A stretch of DNA of 25,711 nt from a virus, in IMG/VR virus record IMGVR_UViG_3300035180_000310, positions 1 to 25,711 of that record; one strand, given 5' to 3'. A program made the position numbers and the translations under genes. Each line of letters starts with the position of its first letter. Within the stretch, counting starts at the first letter, position 1. Under the pieces are notes generated by a model. That model saw only the letters and a list, made by a program, of their open reading frames with translations. It ran no database searches and was not told the DNA's origin. Of this stretch, positions 1 to 6,874 are shown piece after piece.

Positions 1-1643
1 TTAAAGCTTATATTCAAGAACTAGAATTAGACATTACTGAACCAGAAGAAGTAATTCTTACTTCAGTATTGTCTGGACTTGGAAAGAACATTCCAATTCA
101 GTCTGTAGTAAATAGCCAAATCCATACTGGTATGGATTTGGCTTCTGCTACAGAAGCTATTATGAACTTTGTATCTTCAGGATATTACTCATTGGTGAAT
201 CACGGTGCTGGTAATATTGTACTTAAACCATTAGTAAAATTACCTAATGAGTTATTAAGACAATTTAGCATCACGACAGTATTACCACCATTACTTGTTA
301 AACCACGTAAGTGGAACAAACAAGGTAAGAATGGCGGATATTTGTCTATTAAACATGACTTAGTATTAGGTCATGAGAACCAACATGAGTATCCTGTAAG
401 TGTTGATGTAGTTAACAAACTACAGGATATTCCTTGGGAGCTAGACCTTGATATAGCTACTCATTTCAAAGATGAGACTAGCTATAGCTGGGATAAAGCT
501 ATTGATATTACTGCTCAACTAATGGGTAATAAATTCTACTTTATGTGGAACTATGATAGTCGTGGAAGAATGTATTCCAAAGGCTACGAAGTTAATCTAC
601 AGAGCAGTGAGTACCATAAAGCTCTATTAAGCTTCTCTAATAAAGAAGTCTGTACTGAAGATGGTATAGAGGAATTGCTATGCTGGGTAGCTAATACAGC
701 TGGCTACGATAAGTTATCTTGGGCTGATCGTAAGGTTAAAGGACAGCAGTTAATAGCTAAAACTGTTACCTTTAACGGTAACGAAATGTCTATTGACTTA
801 GATGGTATTGCTGAGCCTATTCTCTATACAAAAGCTGTTAATGCATACTTTGATGCAATTAATGGGCTTCCTGTAGGTATTCCTACTATGTGGGATTGCA
901 CAGCTTCAGGTTTACAGTGCCTTGCTGTACTAACAGGCTGTAAAGAAACAGCTAAGAAAGTCAATCTTACTAATACAGGTAAACGTGAAGATGTTTACAT
1001 GTATCTAGTAGATTTGATGAACGATCAACTAGATCCACAAGATTATGTAGATCGTGAGGTAGTTAAACGCCCACTGATGACCCATTGGTATGGTAGTACT
1101 GCCAATCCAAAGAATACATTCAATGATAAGCAACTAAAAGCTTTCTATAAAGCTTTAGCTACTGGATTTACAGGTGCTGAAGCATTTATGAATGTAATTG
1201 GAAGTGTGTGGGAAGATAAAGCAGAATATGTATGGACATTACCAGATGGTCATACATCTTGCGTTAGAACCCAAGTAGCTGAAACTACTCGTGTTACTTT
1301 AGCTGAAAATGTGTTCTTTGATTACCAAGAAATGGTTAATAAACCATCAGGTAATAAATTACATATTTGGGCTAACGTTACCCATAGTGTAGATGCTTAT
1401 GTAGCTAGAGAGTTAATTAGATCTTGTGACTTTGAAGTTGCTCATATTCATGACAGCTTTGTATGCCATCCTAATAACGCTAAGAAGATGCGTAAGATCT
1501 TTAAAGAGGTATTAGCTCGTCTAGCTCAAGATAATCTATTAGAGAGGATTGTAAGCGATTTAGCAGGGTATCCTGTTAAGCTTGAGAAACTCTCTAATGA
1601 TCTACATCTTAATATTCTTAATTCAGAATATGCATTAAGCTGA
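1..1643 (+). CDS. T7-type phage RNA polymerase, C-terminal part (N4 RNAP2-like), 5' end outside window
   Basis: Single-subunit, T7-family DNA-dependent RNA polymerase, the enzyme that transcribes phage middle genes in N4-like viruses. The frame is already open at base 3 with no start in view, so the gene is cut by the window edge; the TTG at 69 is internal. The catalytic core is complete. Motif A (YDSRGRMY) has the first catalytic Asp at 555-557. A DxxxSGLQ element follows, then motif B (VVKRPLMTHWYG) with Lys at 1065-1067. Motif C (HIHDSF) has the second catalytic Asp at 1452-1454. The protein ends EYALS, like the aromatic C-terminal foot of T7 polymerase. At least 546 codons are present, with about 184 residues before motif A. 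That is longer than I recall for N4 gp16 (about 400), so the N-terminal half may not be split off here. A strong terminator follows. Confidence 0.93.
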   Translation, partial: KAYIQELELDITEPEEVILTSVLSGLGKNIPIQSVVNSQIHTGMDLASATEAIMNFVSSGYYSLVNHGAGNIVLKPLVKLPNELLRQFSITTVLPPLLVKPRKWNKQGKNGGYLSIKHDLVLGHENQHEYPVSVDVVNKLQDIPWELDLDIATHFKDETSYSWDKAIDITAQLMGNKFYFMWNYDSRGRMYSKGYEVNLQSSEYHKALLSFSNKEVCTEDGIEELLCWVANTAGYDKLSWADRKVKGQQLIAKTVTFNGNEMSIDLDGIAEPILYTKAVNAYFDAINGLPVGIPTMWDCTASGLQCLAVLTGCKETAKKVNLTNTGKREDVYMYLVDLMNDQLDPQDYVDREVVKRPLMTHWYGSTANPKNTFNDKQLKAFYKALATGFTGAEAFMNVIGSVWEDKAEYVWTLPDGHTSCVRTQVAETTRVTLAENVFFDYQEMVNKPSGNKLHIWANVTHSVDAYVARELIRSCDFEVAHIHDSFVCHPNNAKKMRKIFKEVLARLAQDNLLERIVSDLAGYPVKLEKLSNDLHLNILNSEYALS

Positions 1644-1671
1644 TACTTGATTATACATAGAGTACTATTTA

Positions 1672-1717
1672 ACGGTAGAGATTAGGGCGAAAGCCTTAGT
1701 CTTTACTGTTTTTTTTT
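1672..1717 (+). terminator. strong intrinsic terminator with GAAA tetraloop after the RNA polymerase gene
   Basis: Two 17-base arms (1672-1688 and 1693-1709) pair along their whole length with a few G-T wobbles, closed by a C-GAAA-G (GNRA) tetraloop at 1689-1692. A run of nine T follows at 1709-1717. Stem, loop and T-run are textbook for factor-independent termination of rightward transcription. There is no A-run upstream, so it should not act on leftward transcription. It ends only 22 bases before the next start codon, so the following gene needs readthrough or a promoter inside this short gap. Confidence 0.93.
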
Positions 1718-1739
1718 AATCTAATTTAAGGTGAATAAA

Positions 1740-1970
1740 ATGGCTGTAAGACAAGTAAAAAGTATTAAAACTACTTCAATTGCAAGTGAAGCCTATAATG
1801 CAAATGGTGTAGGTAATACATTAGATGTATTAGAGAATCAAAGTATTGTAAGCTATCTAGTATCAAGTGTTAAACTATCAATGGTAGCTGTATGGGCTTC
1901 TATTGCTGGCTTTATTGGTCTTTTAGCATATGCTAAAGAGATGAGTAAAGAACAGAACCAAGCTGTTTAA
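1740..1970 (+). CDS. small single-pass membrane protein
   Basis: 76 residues, unknown function. I chose the ATG at 1740 over the in-frame GTG at 1731. The GTG lies inside the AAGGTG Shine-Dalgarno sequence (1728-1733), which is spaced six bases from the ATG. The N-terminal half is polar and Ser/Asn/Val-rich. One hydrophobic segment (about residues 46-66, LSMVAVWASIAGFIGLLAYA) precedes a short charged tail. The gene stands alone between two intrinsic terminators, so it forms its own transcription unit. That is unusual in this otherwise contiguous region and suggests separate control. I recognise no family. Confidence 0.75.
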   Translation: MAVRQVKSIKTTSIASEAYNANGVGNTLDVLENQSIVSYLVSSVKLSMVAVWASIAGFIGLLAYAKEMSKEQNQAV

Positions 1971-2013
1971 TCTAATTTAGGTTAATCACCTATCTTATTT
2001 GTTTTGCTGTTTT

Positions 2014-2052
2014 ACTACATGATCTACTTAGGTAGGTTATGTAGTTTTTTTT
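2014..2052 (+). terminator. intrinsic terminator after the 76-residue membrane-protein gene
   Basis: Arms 2014-2027 and 2032-2045 form a 14-bp stem with two G-T wobbles around a four-base loop (TTAG). Eight T follow at 2045-2052. It lies 44 bases after the stop of the small membrane-protein gene and isolates it from the next run of genes. Confidence 0.9.
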
Positions 2053-2125
2053 ATTTATCCAGTATATTCAGTAGTACATAACAATTACTGTAGTTACTAT
2101 CTAATGAATAGTTAAAGGACACTTT

Positions 2126-2257
2126 ATGAAAAACCTTATTGTAGATTGTATGGAAAAGCTTGTAAATTGGCTAGATAATCATTTTTACAAAGTATGTATA
2201 GGATTAATTATTTTTATAACTATATCATTATATTTTATTATAGGTATTAGTAAATGA
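2126..2257 (+). CDS. very small membrane protein
   Basis: 43 residues, unknown function. The ATG at 2126 follows a good Shine-Dalgarno (AAAGGAC, 2114-2120). The first 20 residues are polar and amphipathic (MKNLIVDCMEKLVNWLDNHF). The rest is one continuous hydrophobic segment ending in GISK. The stop overlaps the next start as ATGA at 2254-2257, so the two genes are probably translationally coupled. The ribosome site, the coupling and the transmembrane profile make this a real gene despite its size. Confidence 0.7.
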   Translation: MKNLIVDCMEKLVNWLDNHFYKVCIGLIIFITISLYFIIGISK

Positions 2258-2544
2258 ATAATACATTTACAGCTATTGCATTAGGAGATTATCTTTGTAT
2301 TGGTATGGATGGTGTAAGATTACTAATTAACTCATCATTTGTACCTATGAACCCAAATGCATTAACTGAGGAAAATATTAAGTTACTATTTAGTAAATAT
2401 CCTAAACTCATAGGTGATCCAGATGAGTTTATATCTTGGTATTATCTAGACTATAGTGTAGATAAAGATGACGCTGCTAATAAGCGTTATGTTTTAGTAC
2501 GAGATCTTAATTGGAGATATATAACAGGCTATGAACTCTATTGA
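2254..2544 (+). CDS. hypothetical protein, 96 residues
   Basis: Unrecognised soluble protein, rich in Asp, Tyr and Leu, with no cysteine pair or nucleotide-binding motif visible. Its ATG overlaps the stop of the preceding 43-residue gene (ATGA), and an AGG lies about eight bases upstream. The last 14 bases overlap the next gene in another frame. It belongs to the run of small genes typical of the early region of N4-like phages, where many products interfere with host functions. No function can be assigned from sequence. Confidence 0.7.
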   Translation: MNNTFTAIALGDYLCIGMDGVRLLINSSFVPMNPNALTEENIKLLFSKYPKLIGDPDEFISWYYLDYSVDKDDAANKRYVLVRDLNWRYITGYELY

Positions 2545-2788
2545 TGCTGATAGTGACATTAAGTATAGAGCTTATCATGTACAAGCTTTTATGGAGCAAT
2601 ATGGATGTGGTAAAAATTACACACGCTTATGGCTATCATGGAATAGTTCATGCATAGTTAGTCAAATAACTTTAGAAAATGCATTTAAAGCTTGTGAAGG
2701 AGATATGCCTGATATTTTAGAAGCATTTAAAATTTGGTATATACTCACTGGAAGATATTTGGAAGAACCAGATGATTTTCCTTTCTAA
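2531..2788 (+). CDS. hypothetical protein, 85 residues
   Basis: Small acidic protein of unknown function. It has three cysteines (in GCGKN, SSCIV and KACEG) and is rich in Trp and Tyr. The start at 2531 lies inside the end of the preceding gene, with a weak Shine-Dalgarno (ACAGG, about 2523-2527), consistent with coupled translation. It is the last gene before the 269-base leader that precedes the next run. Confidence 0.65.
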   Translation: MNSIDADSDIKYRAYHVQAFMEQYGCGKNYTRLWLSWNSSCIVSQITLENAFKACEGDMPDILEAFKIWYILTGRYLEEPDDFPF

Positions 2789-2842
2789 GTAAACCATAGA
2801 AATTTATCTATAGATAATCATAATTTCATAAGAAACTTTGAT

Positions 2843-2871
2843 TTGACAAGGTAAATTTTGAACACTACACT
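2843..2871 (+). promoter_or_regulatory. candidate sigma70-type promoter
   Basis: A perfect -35 box TTGACA (2843-2848) lies 17 bases from TACACT (2866-2871), a 4/6 match to TATAAT. Placement in the largest gap of this part and ahead of a gene run supports it. In such AT-rich DNA, promoter-like sequences arise by chance. N4-like phages use phage polymerases for early and middle genes, so use by the host enzyme is an inference. It conflicts with the tiny frame at 2858-2932, whose start would lie upstream of the transcript. Confidence 0.3.
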
Positions 2872-2932
2872 ATGTGCTCTTCTTTTCTTTTTACTTGGTT
2901 TTTCTTTTCTTCTGTTTATATTTAATATCTAA
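2858..2932 (+). CDS. possible 24-residue hydrophobic micropeptide
   Basis: A TTG start at 2858, five bases after an AAGG Shine-Dalgarno (2849-2852), opens a 24-codon frame read through the pyrimidine tract. It encodes almost only Leu, Phe and Ile after a short NTTLCA start, a minimal transmembrane helix. Pyrimidine-rich DNA always codes for hydrophobic residues, so the composition alone is weak evidence. The ribosome site is the only independent support, and the start codon is rare. Treat as tentative. Confidence 0.2.
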   Translation: MNTTLCALLFFLLGFSFLLFIFNI

Positions 2933-3057
2933 ATATAGTCTTAATATAACCCTCTTTTTATACTACTAAATACTAAATCTCTTATATTTTATAATTTAGG
3001 TATAAGACATACTTAGTAGTAAGTAATAATCTTAATCATGAATCCAGAGGTATAAAC

Positions 3058-3294
3058 ATGTATAAATATAAAGTTAAATTATCTATCTTTTGGAAAAACC
3101 TAGAGGTTACTTATGTAACATTAGATATAGAATCTATGAATCTTGTAGAAGGTGTAGAAGATTCTGAAGAAGACTATGACTTCTTTATGCAATCAGTTAT
3201 TACTGATTATGAAGCAACCCTACCTGATGAATTGCTTGAGAACATTGGGTATATAGATGCAGATATCATCGATGTAATCTTTTTAGGAGATTAA
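3058..3294 (+). CDS. hypothetical acidic protein, 78 residues
   Basis: Unknown function. A GAGG ribosome site precedes the ATG. The N-terminus is basic and beta-like (MYKYKVKLSIFWKN). The remainder is strongly acidic, with an EGVEDSEEDYDFF stretch and a C-terminus of alternating acidic and Ile residues. Net charge is very negative, as in many small phage proteins that mimic DNA or bind host enzymes, but nothing specific points to that role. It ends three bases before the SleB-like hydrolase gene, so the two are co-transcribed. Confidence 0.7.
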   Translation: MYKYKVKLSIFWKNLEVTYVTLDIESMNLVEGVEDSEEDYDFFMQSVITDYEATLPDELLENIGYIDADIIDVIFLGD

Positions 3295-3297
3295 TAA

Positions 3298-3930
3298 ATG
3301 TTTAAGAACCTACTAAAATCTAATTTATTTGTTGTACTAGTAGTTATGTTACCTGTAGGTCTAGTGCTAGCATATAACGACTACAAAAATAGATTATTAG
3401 AATCTAATCCAGAAGTCTATGGAGTAGAGTTAGGTCAATTAGATAAACCTAAATTATTAGCTCCTAGTATGCCTGATCAGAAAGAAGCTATCGCTTTAAA
3501 TGCTTATCAAGAAGCTAGAGGTGAAGGTAAAGAAGGTATGATTGCTGTTACTAATGCAGTAAGACATAGATTACATGATCCTGAATTCCCTAAGACTTAT
3601 TACGAAGTAATTTATCAACCTAAACAATTCTCTTGGACTATGAATAAAGGTTCAATTGAAATTGATGAAGAGGATAAATGGAAAGAAGCAATACATATTG
3701 CTGATTTAGAACTTAAAGGTAAACTTCCTGATCTAGTTAATGGTGCTAGATACTATGCTAATGTAGCTAAAGTAGATGTTAAAAAACATCAATGGGTTAA
3801 GAAGTATGTACCTATTGCTAAAGTCGGTAATCATACTTTTATGGATAAACCAACATACATAAAAGCTAAAGGTATTAAACCTATTATTAACTTAAAGACT
3901 AAACCAGTAAATAAATCTAAAAAAGCATAA
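3298..3930 (+). CDS. membrane-anchored cell-wall hydrolase, SleB/Hydrolase_2 family
   Basis: Putative peptidoglycan hydrolase (lytic-transglycosylase-like fold of the spore-cortex enzyme SleB). Residues 10-26 form a hydrophobic N-terminal anchor or uncleaved signal (LFVVLVVMLPVGLVLAY), so the catalytic part should face the periplasm. The family pattern is clear: an AYQEARGEG stretch with the presumed catalytic Glu72, AVTNAVRHRL (83-92), QFSW (110-113), an ARYY element near 150-153 and GNHTFM (177-182). A basic tail follows. At 210 residues it is usual for phage members. The single Leu/Val-rich anchor would fit a signal-arrest-release endolysin, but a role in DNA entry or superinfection exclusion is also possible. 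Neighbours encoding membrane proteins and a lipoprotein support an envelope role. Confidence 0.85.
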   Translation: MFKNLLKSNLFVVLVVMLPVGLVLAYNDYKNRLLESNPEVYGVELGQLDKPKLLAPSMPDQKEAIALNAYQEARGEGKEGMIAVTNAVRHRLHDPEFPKTYYEVIYQPKQFSWTMNKGSIEIDEEDKWKEAIHIADLELKGKLPDLVNGARYYANVAKVDVKKHQWVKKYVPIAKVGNHTFMDKPTYIKAKGIKPIINLKTKPVNKSKKA

Positions 3931-3959
3931 AGCATTAAATAAATATAAAGGACAATCAA

Positions 3960-4214
3960 ATGAATATTCTAAATATTATTAAAGATATTGCTAAAGATAT
4001 TAATTCAGCAGATATAGTTGCATATATCTTATTTTTACTTGCTCTATCTCGTTATGTATTTACAGACGATAAAGATGGTTCTTTATATTTAAGTACATTA
4101 GCACTATTCTTTTTTGGTATCTCTTTCATTATTGATGCAGTAAATAGACTTGAAACTAGAATAGTTGTGATAACAGATCCAAATTTACTAGTAAAAAGTT
4201 CTAATGAAGAATAA
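3960..4214 (+). CDS. two-helix membrane protein, holin-like topology
   Basis: 84 residues with a clear Shine-Dalgarno (AAAGGAC). There are two hydrophobic segments, about residues 19-34 (ADIVAYILFLLALSRYVF) and 43-61 (YLSTLALFFFGISFIID). A short charged turn (TDDKDG) separates them, and a polar tail ends in acidic residues. Two short helices with a tight turn and a charged tail match the general shape of class II holins. Holins share no conserved motif, so this is topology only. Its place just after the anchored hydrolase strengthens the idea. It could equally be another small inner-membrane protein. Confidence 0.7.
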   Translation: MNILNIIKDIAKDINSADIVAYILFLLALSRYVFTDDKDGSLYLSTLALFFFGISFIIDAVNRLETRIVVITDPNLLVKSSNEE

Positions 4215-4229
4215 TTTGAGAAAATTTAA

Positions 4230-4838
4230 ATGAAATTTGAAAGTAAAGCACATATGGCACAAGAGTTAATGTCAGGTAAACATTTTAAATTAGGTAATAA
4301 GGGTGTAATTTATTATGATGAAAAATCAGTATGCCCTTTTAGATTTGAAAAGTCAGATATAGGTAGTTTATGGAATTTGTATGATAAAGATGTTTGGACA
4401 GAGGTTGTAATTAATCATGTTCATCAGGATTTAATTGACAGTTACAAAGAAGGACAAGCTTGGCAATACATGTCAGATATGGGTACTTGTTATTGTGATT
4501 GTAAAGATGGTGATAAATGGATTGAGCCAGATTGGGCTATAAATAGGATTTATCGTTTACATCCCTGCAATGAGTTTATACAGGCATATAATAATGGTGT
4601 AAAAATTCAAGTTTATAGCCATAATGAATGGGTAGATGTACTTGATCCATATTGGTATGAAGATAATCAATATCGTATTAAGCCAGCTACTAAGATTGTA
4701 TATGAATGGATGTTTAAATCTAAGTTTGAAGATAAATGGATGATTGAAGAAGTGTTGTTAGATGAGGAAAAAGCTAAAGAACATTTTAAAGAACATACAT
4801 ATCGTAAAACTGGCAGAGAATTTGAGGTAGAAGTATGA
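4230..4838 (+). CDS. hypothetical phage protein with repeated W...YR[IL] modules
   Basis: 202 residues, unknown role. The middle holds at least two copies of a short beta-type module seen in many phage early proteins. Each has an aromatic-rich strand, a 'W(I/V)(E/D)' element and a 'YR(I/L)(K/H)P' end. One ends INRIYRLHP (about residue 110) and the next ends NQYRIKP (about 153). An N-terminal section (CPFRFEKSDIGSLWN) may be a degenerate third copy. An acidic, Lys/Glu-rich C-terminal region follows. Tryptophan content is high. Its stop overlaps the next ATG as ATGA. Confidence 0.75.
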   Translation: MKFESKAHMAQELMSGKHFKLGNKGVIYYDEKSVCPFRFEKSDIGSLWNLYDKDVWTEVVINHVHQDLIDSYKEGQAWQYMSDMGTCYCDCKDGDKWIEPDWAINRIYRLHPCNEFIQAYNNGVKIQVYSHNEWVDVLDPYWYEDNQYRIKPATKIVYEWMFKSKFEDKWMIEEVLLDEEKAKEHFKEHTYRKTGREFEVEV

Positions 4839-5026
4839 ATGATTCTTTTTTATCACTAGTAATAGGTGTATCAATGGTAGCATCAATAGCATTTGTATTA
4901 GCTACTACATGGATGATAGCAGAAACAAGTATAAGTAAGGACTGTGAGCGATTAGGTAGTTTTTACATAGGACATAAAACCTACAAATGTGAATTAACAA
5001 AGGAAGGTAACAGAGAATTGAAATGA
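4835..5026 (+). CDS. small inner-membrane protein with paired cysteines
   Basis: 63 residues. One transmembrane helix (about residues 6-29) is followed by a short tail with Cys37 and Cys52 in a 'DCERLGSFYIGHKTYKCE' pattern. Short phage membrane proteins with a similar C..G.F..G..Y.C tail are common, and the cysteines could form a disulfide if the tail is periplasmic. It overlaps both neighbours by ATGA, so it is translationally coupled to the gene before and to the lipoprotein gene after. The tail is too short for a standard inner-membrane spanin that must cross the periplasm. Confidence 0.75.
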   Translation: MNDSFLSLVIGVSMVASIAFVLATTWMIAETSISKDCERLGSFYIGHKTYKCELTKEGNRELK

Positions 5027-5316
5027 CATTACAATCTAAATTACTATTTATTATTGGGGTCATATTACTAACAGGTTGTGCAAAACAAGAAGCTATAACT
5101 CCAATCTCACCAGAGTTACAAGCCATTAGAGATCAACATGGGGGTGCAACTAACTGGTTAGAATGTCAACAAGGTATTGTTGTAGAAGTGTATACAAGAT
5201 ACTTAGATCATAATTTCATGCCTCGTACTAATCCATTAAAACAAAGTGGTAACTATGTAAGATGCAATGCGGACCTTACAACAATTCAAACAATAGAAGT
5301 ATCTAAAGACGAATAA
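5023..5316 (+). CDS. phage lipoprotein
   Basis: 97 residues with a classical type II signal peptide: basic start, hydrophobic stretch LLFIIGVILLTG, and lipobox L-T-G-C with lipidated Cys19. The mature part (about 79 residues) has two more cysteines (LECQQG and VRCNAD) that could form a disulfide. The residue after Cys is Ala, not Asp, so export to the outer membrane is likely under the E. coli sorting rule. It starts inside the stop of the membrane-protein gene before it (ATGA). A membrane protein coupled to a lipoprotein recalls a two-gene spanin, but a surface exclusion or periplasmic role fits as well. Confidence 0.8.
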   Translation: MTLQSKLLFIIGVILLTGCAKQEAITPISPELQAIRDQHGGATNWLECQQGIVVEVYTRYLDHNFMPRTNPLKQSGNYVRCNADLTTIQTIEVSKDE

Positions 5317-5338
5317 ATACGAATAAGGAATCTTAATT

Positions 5339-5758
5339 ATGTTAACTATGTCAGAAGATATTATGTTTTGGATGGATATACTAAGAAAGCTTTTAAGTAA
5401 ACGTAAATCTTGCAAATATCATTCAGACTTTACAGTTAAATCTTCAATTAGATTAAATGCAAATGAAGTATATGAATTTGTTTTAGTAGCTGAGGCTATT
5501 GATACAGGTTTTGTATACGACATATTTGTTAATCTAGATAATGATACTAAATTACTATGCTTTGAGCGTGTAGATGGACTTAAATGTAGTTTTAAAGTTC
5601 ATATAGTCCCTTCTAGGCTTACTAGAACAGTAAATGAAGCTAATTTGTTAATTAGCTGTGATAAAGCTAACCAAGCTCTTTCTAAAAAAGTTAAAGCATT
5701 AGAAGAGCGTAATAAACAATTAGAATCTAAATTAGAAACTATTAAGAAGTTACTATAG
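5339..5758 (+). CDS. hypothetical protein with C-terminal coiled coil
   Basis: 139 residues, unknown. The ATG at 5339 lies eight bases after an AAGGAA site; a second in-frame ATG at 5348 is possible. The N-terminal two thirds look like a mixed alpha/beta domain. Residues about 109-139 are a strong coiled coil (heptads of Leu/Val with Lys/Glu, such as KKVKALEERNKQLESKLETI), suggesting a dimer or oligomer. No catalytic motif is visible. Confidence 0.7.
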   Translation: MLTMSEDIMFWMDILRKLLSKRKSCKYHSDFTVKSSIRLNANEVYEFVLVAEAIDTGFVYDIFVNLDNDTKLLCFERVDGLKCSFKVHIVPSRLTRTVNEANLLISCDKANQALSKKVKALEERNKQLESKLETIKKLL

Positions 5759-5766
5759 AGGTATTT

Positions 5767-6243
5767 ATGTCAACAACATTCGAAAAAGCACGAGTAGGGG
5801 ATAAAGTATTTTCCCATACATTTGGATGGGGTGTGATTGAATACATCAATAGTAATGATAATTTATATCCTATTTATGTAAACTTTCATGATGTAGTTGG
5901 ATTAATTTGTCGTTATTCATTTAAAGGGTATTATGATTCAGATAGTGGAATGCAATCACTATTTTGGGATGAAGTAGTTATTGAAGCTCCAAAAAAACCT
6001 AAGAAATATATAAATATTAAAGTAGTTAATGGGATAGAAATACCCAATATTTCTTTTAGCCCTAATCCAGGAGAATATTGTTACAGTCCTGTACCTATTC
6101 ATCCAGATTTACATCGGCATCTGTATTATTGCTTTAATGAAGCAAATGAGCATCTTAAAAATAATGGCTTATGCTATCCATGTACAGAAGAGGGTAAAGC
6201 GGCAGCGATTTTACACGCTACAGCAATGTTAAAGTCTAATTAA
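5767..6243 (+). CDS. conserved hypothetical phage protein (GDKVFS...GWG...LFWDEV type)
   Basis: 158 residues. The first 75 residues carry a pattern I have seen in many phage hypothetical proteins: 'ARVGDKVFSHTFGWGVI', a 'YPIYVNFHD' strand and 'QSLFWDEVVIEAP'. This is a small SH3-like beta domain of unknown role. The C-terminal half (from residue about 78) is different and ends in a helical part with 'EEGKAAAILHATAM'. That part resembles the tail of other phage early proteins. The start codon lies eight bases after the previous stop. Confidence 0.72.
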   Translation: MSTTFEKARVGDKVFSHTFGWGVIEYINSNDNLYPIYVNFHDVVGLICRYSFKGYYDSDSGMQSLFWDEVVIEAPKKPKKYINIKVVNGIEIPNISFSPNPGEYCYSPVPIHPDLHRHLYYCFNEANEHLKNNGLCYPCTEEGKAAAILHATAMLKSN

Positions 6244-6259
6244 TTTATAGAGGTATTCT

Positions 6260-6445
6260 ATGACTAAACAAGAAGTAATTGGGGTCATCGACTATATGTT
6301 GAATGACCCTAAACTAAGAACTTATATTTTAGAACAGCTATATTGGATTGCTTACTCTGATGGTAGAGACCATCAAGCTGGTCAGAAATTTAGTTCTTTA
6401 GTAACTAAAGAAATAAAAAAATCACTCAATTTACACAATAGATAG
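6260..6445 (+). CDS. hypothetical small helical protein
   Basis: 61 residues, unknown function, mostly helical. It starts after a GAGG ribosome site. Its first codons (MTKQE) and 16 bases around its start are identical to the start of the next gene (6502), although the rest differs. This may be a remnant of duplication or of recombination at the start regions. Confidence 0.6.
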   Translation: MTKQEVIGVIDYMLNDPKLRTYILEQLYWIAYSDGRDHQAGQKFSSLVTKEIKKSLNLHNR

Positions 6446-6501
6446 TATTTACTATTTTGTGGATCAATTCTAATCTTTTTAACCAAACCAAGGAGTCATA
6501 T

Positions 6502-6861
6502 ATGACTAAACAAGAAATGCTAGAAATTTTAGGTATTATTGAAGAATTAACAGGTAAAGCTGGTAATAACAATAGTACTAGTAATACTAGTAATACTAAA
6601 AATGACAGCGAAGATTCATCATCTGATGTTTGTTTAAAACTTGCATTAGTTCAAGAATCAAGAACTGAAGATAACACTACTATGCTTGTTTACGAAGGTA
6701 AACTTTGTAATAAAGTACCATTACTTGTAGAAATCGAAAAACATGATTCTGAAGGAATCCGTTTGGAAACTCTAAATGCAATTCCAGGAAGATTCTTGAA
6801 AAAGAAATTTAAACATATCTTTTTACAAAATATGTACAACAATTTTCCAGAATTGCACTAA
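6502..6861 (+). CDS. hypothetical protein with low-complexity Asn/Ser/Thr linker
   Basis: 119 residues. An upstream in-frame TTG at 6457 exists, but I chose the ATG at 6502 because AAGGAG (6490-6495) sits six bases before it. A short helical N-terminus (MTKQEMLEILGIIEEL) is followed by a flexible linker, residues about 19-40, made of Asn, Ser, Thr and Asp and encoded by repeated AATACTAGT-like units. A mixed alpha/beta C-terminal domain ends the protein. The triplet-like repeat could vary in length between isolates. Function unknown. Confidence 0.7.
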   Translation: MTKQEMLEILGIIEELTGKAGNNNSTSNTSNTKNDSEDSSSDVCLKLALVQESRTEDNTTMLVYEGKLCNKVPLLVEIEKHDSEGIRLETLNAIPGRFLKKKFKHIFLQNMYNNFPELH

Positions 6862-6874
6862 TTTTAAACAATGC

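Larger units (their letters stand above)
2789..3057 (+). other. 269-base intergenic leader with pyrimidine tract and long inverted repeat
   Basis: This is the longest gap in the left half of the window. It holds a sigma70-like promoter candidate (2843-2871), a C+T-rich tract (about 2876-2917) and a nested inverted repeat. In the repeat, the outer arms TACTACTAA (2961-2969) and TTAGTAGTA (3013-3021) pair over 9 bp, and the inner arms TCTTATA (2980-2986) and TATAAGA (3001-3007) pair over 7 bp. The outer 3' arm ends 36 bases before the ATG at 3058, so the structure could lie in the mRNA leader of the SleB gene run. No T-run follows, so it is not a simple terminator. Confidence 0.5.

Noticed and set aside
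6445-6456. GTATTTACTATT, found again at 18650-18661, as a middle promoter motif
   Set aside because: Both copies lie between genes, but in 25 kb of AT-rich DNA many 12-base matches are expected by chance, and the distances to the next start differ. A genome-wide motif search would be needed.
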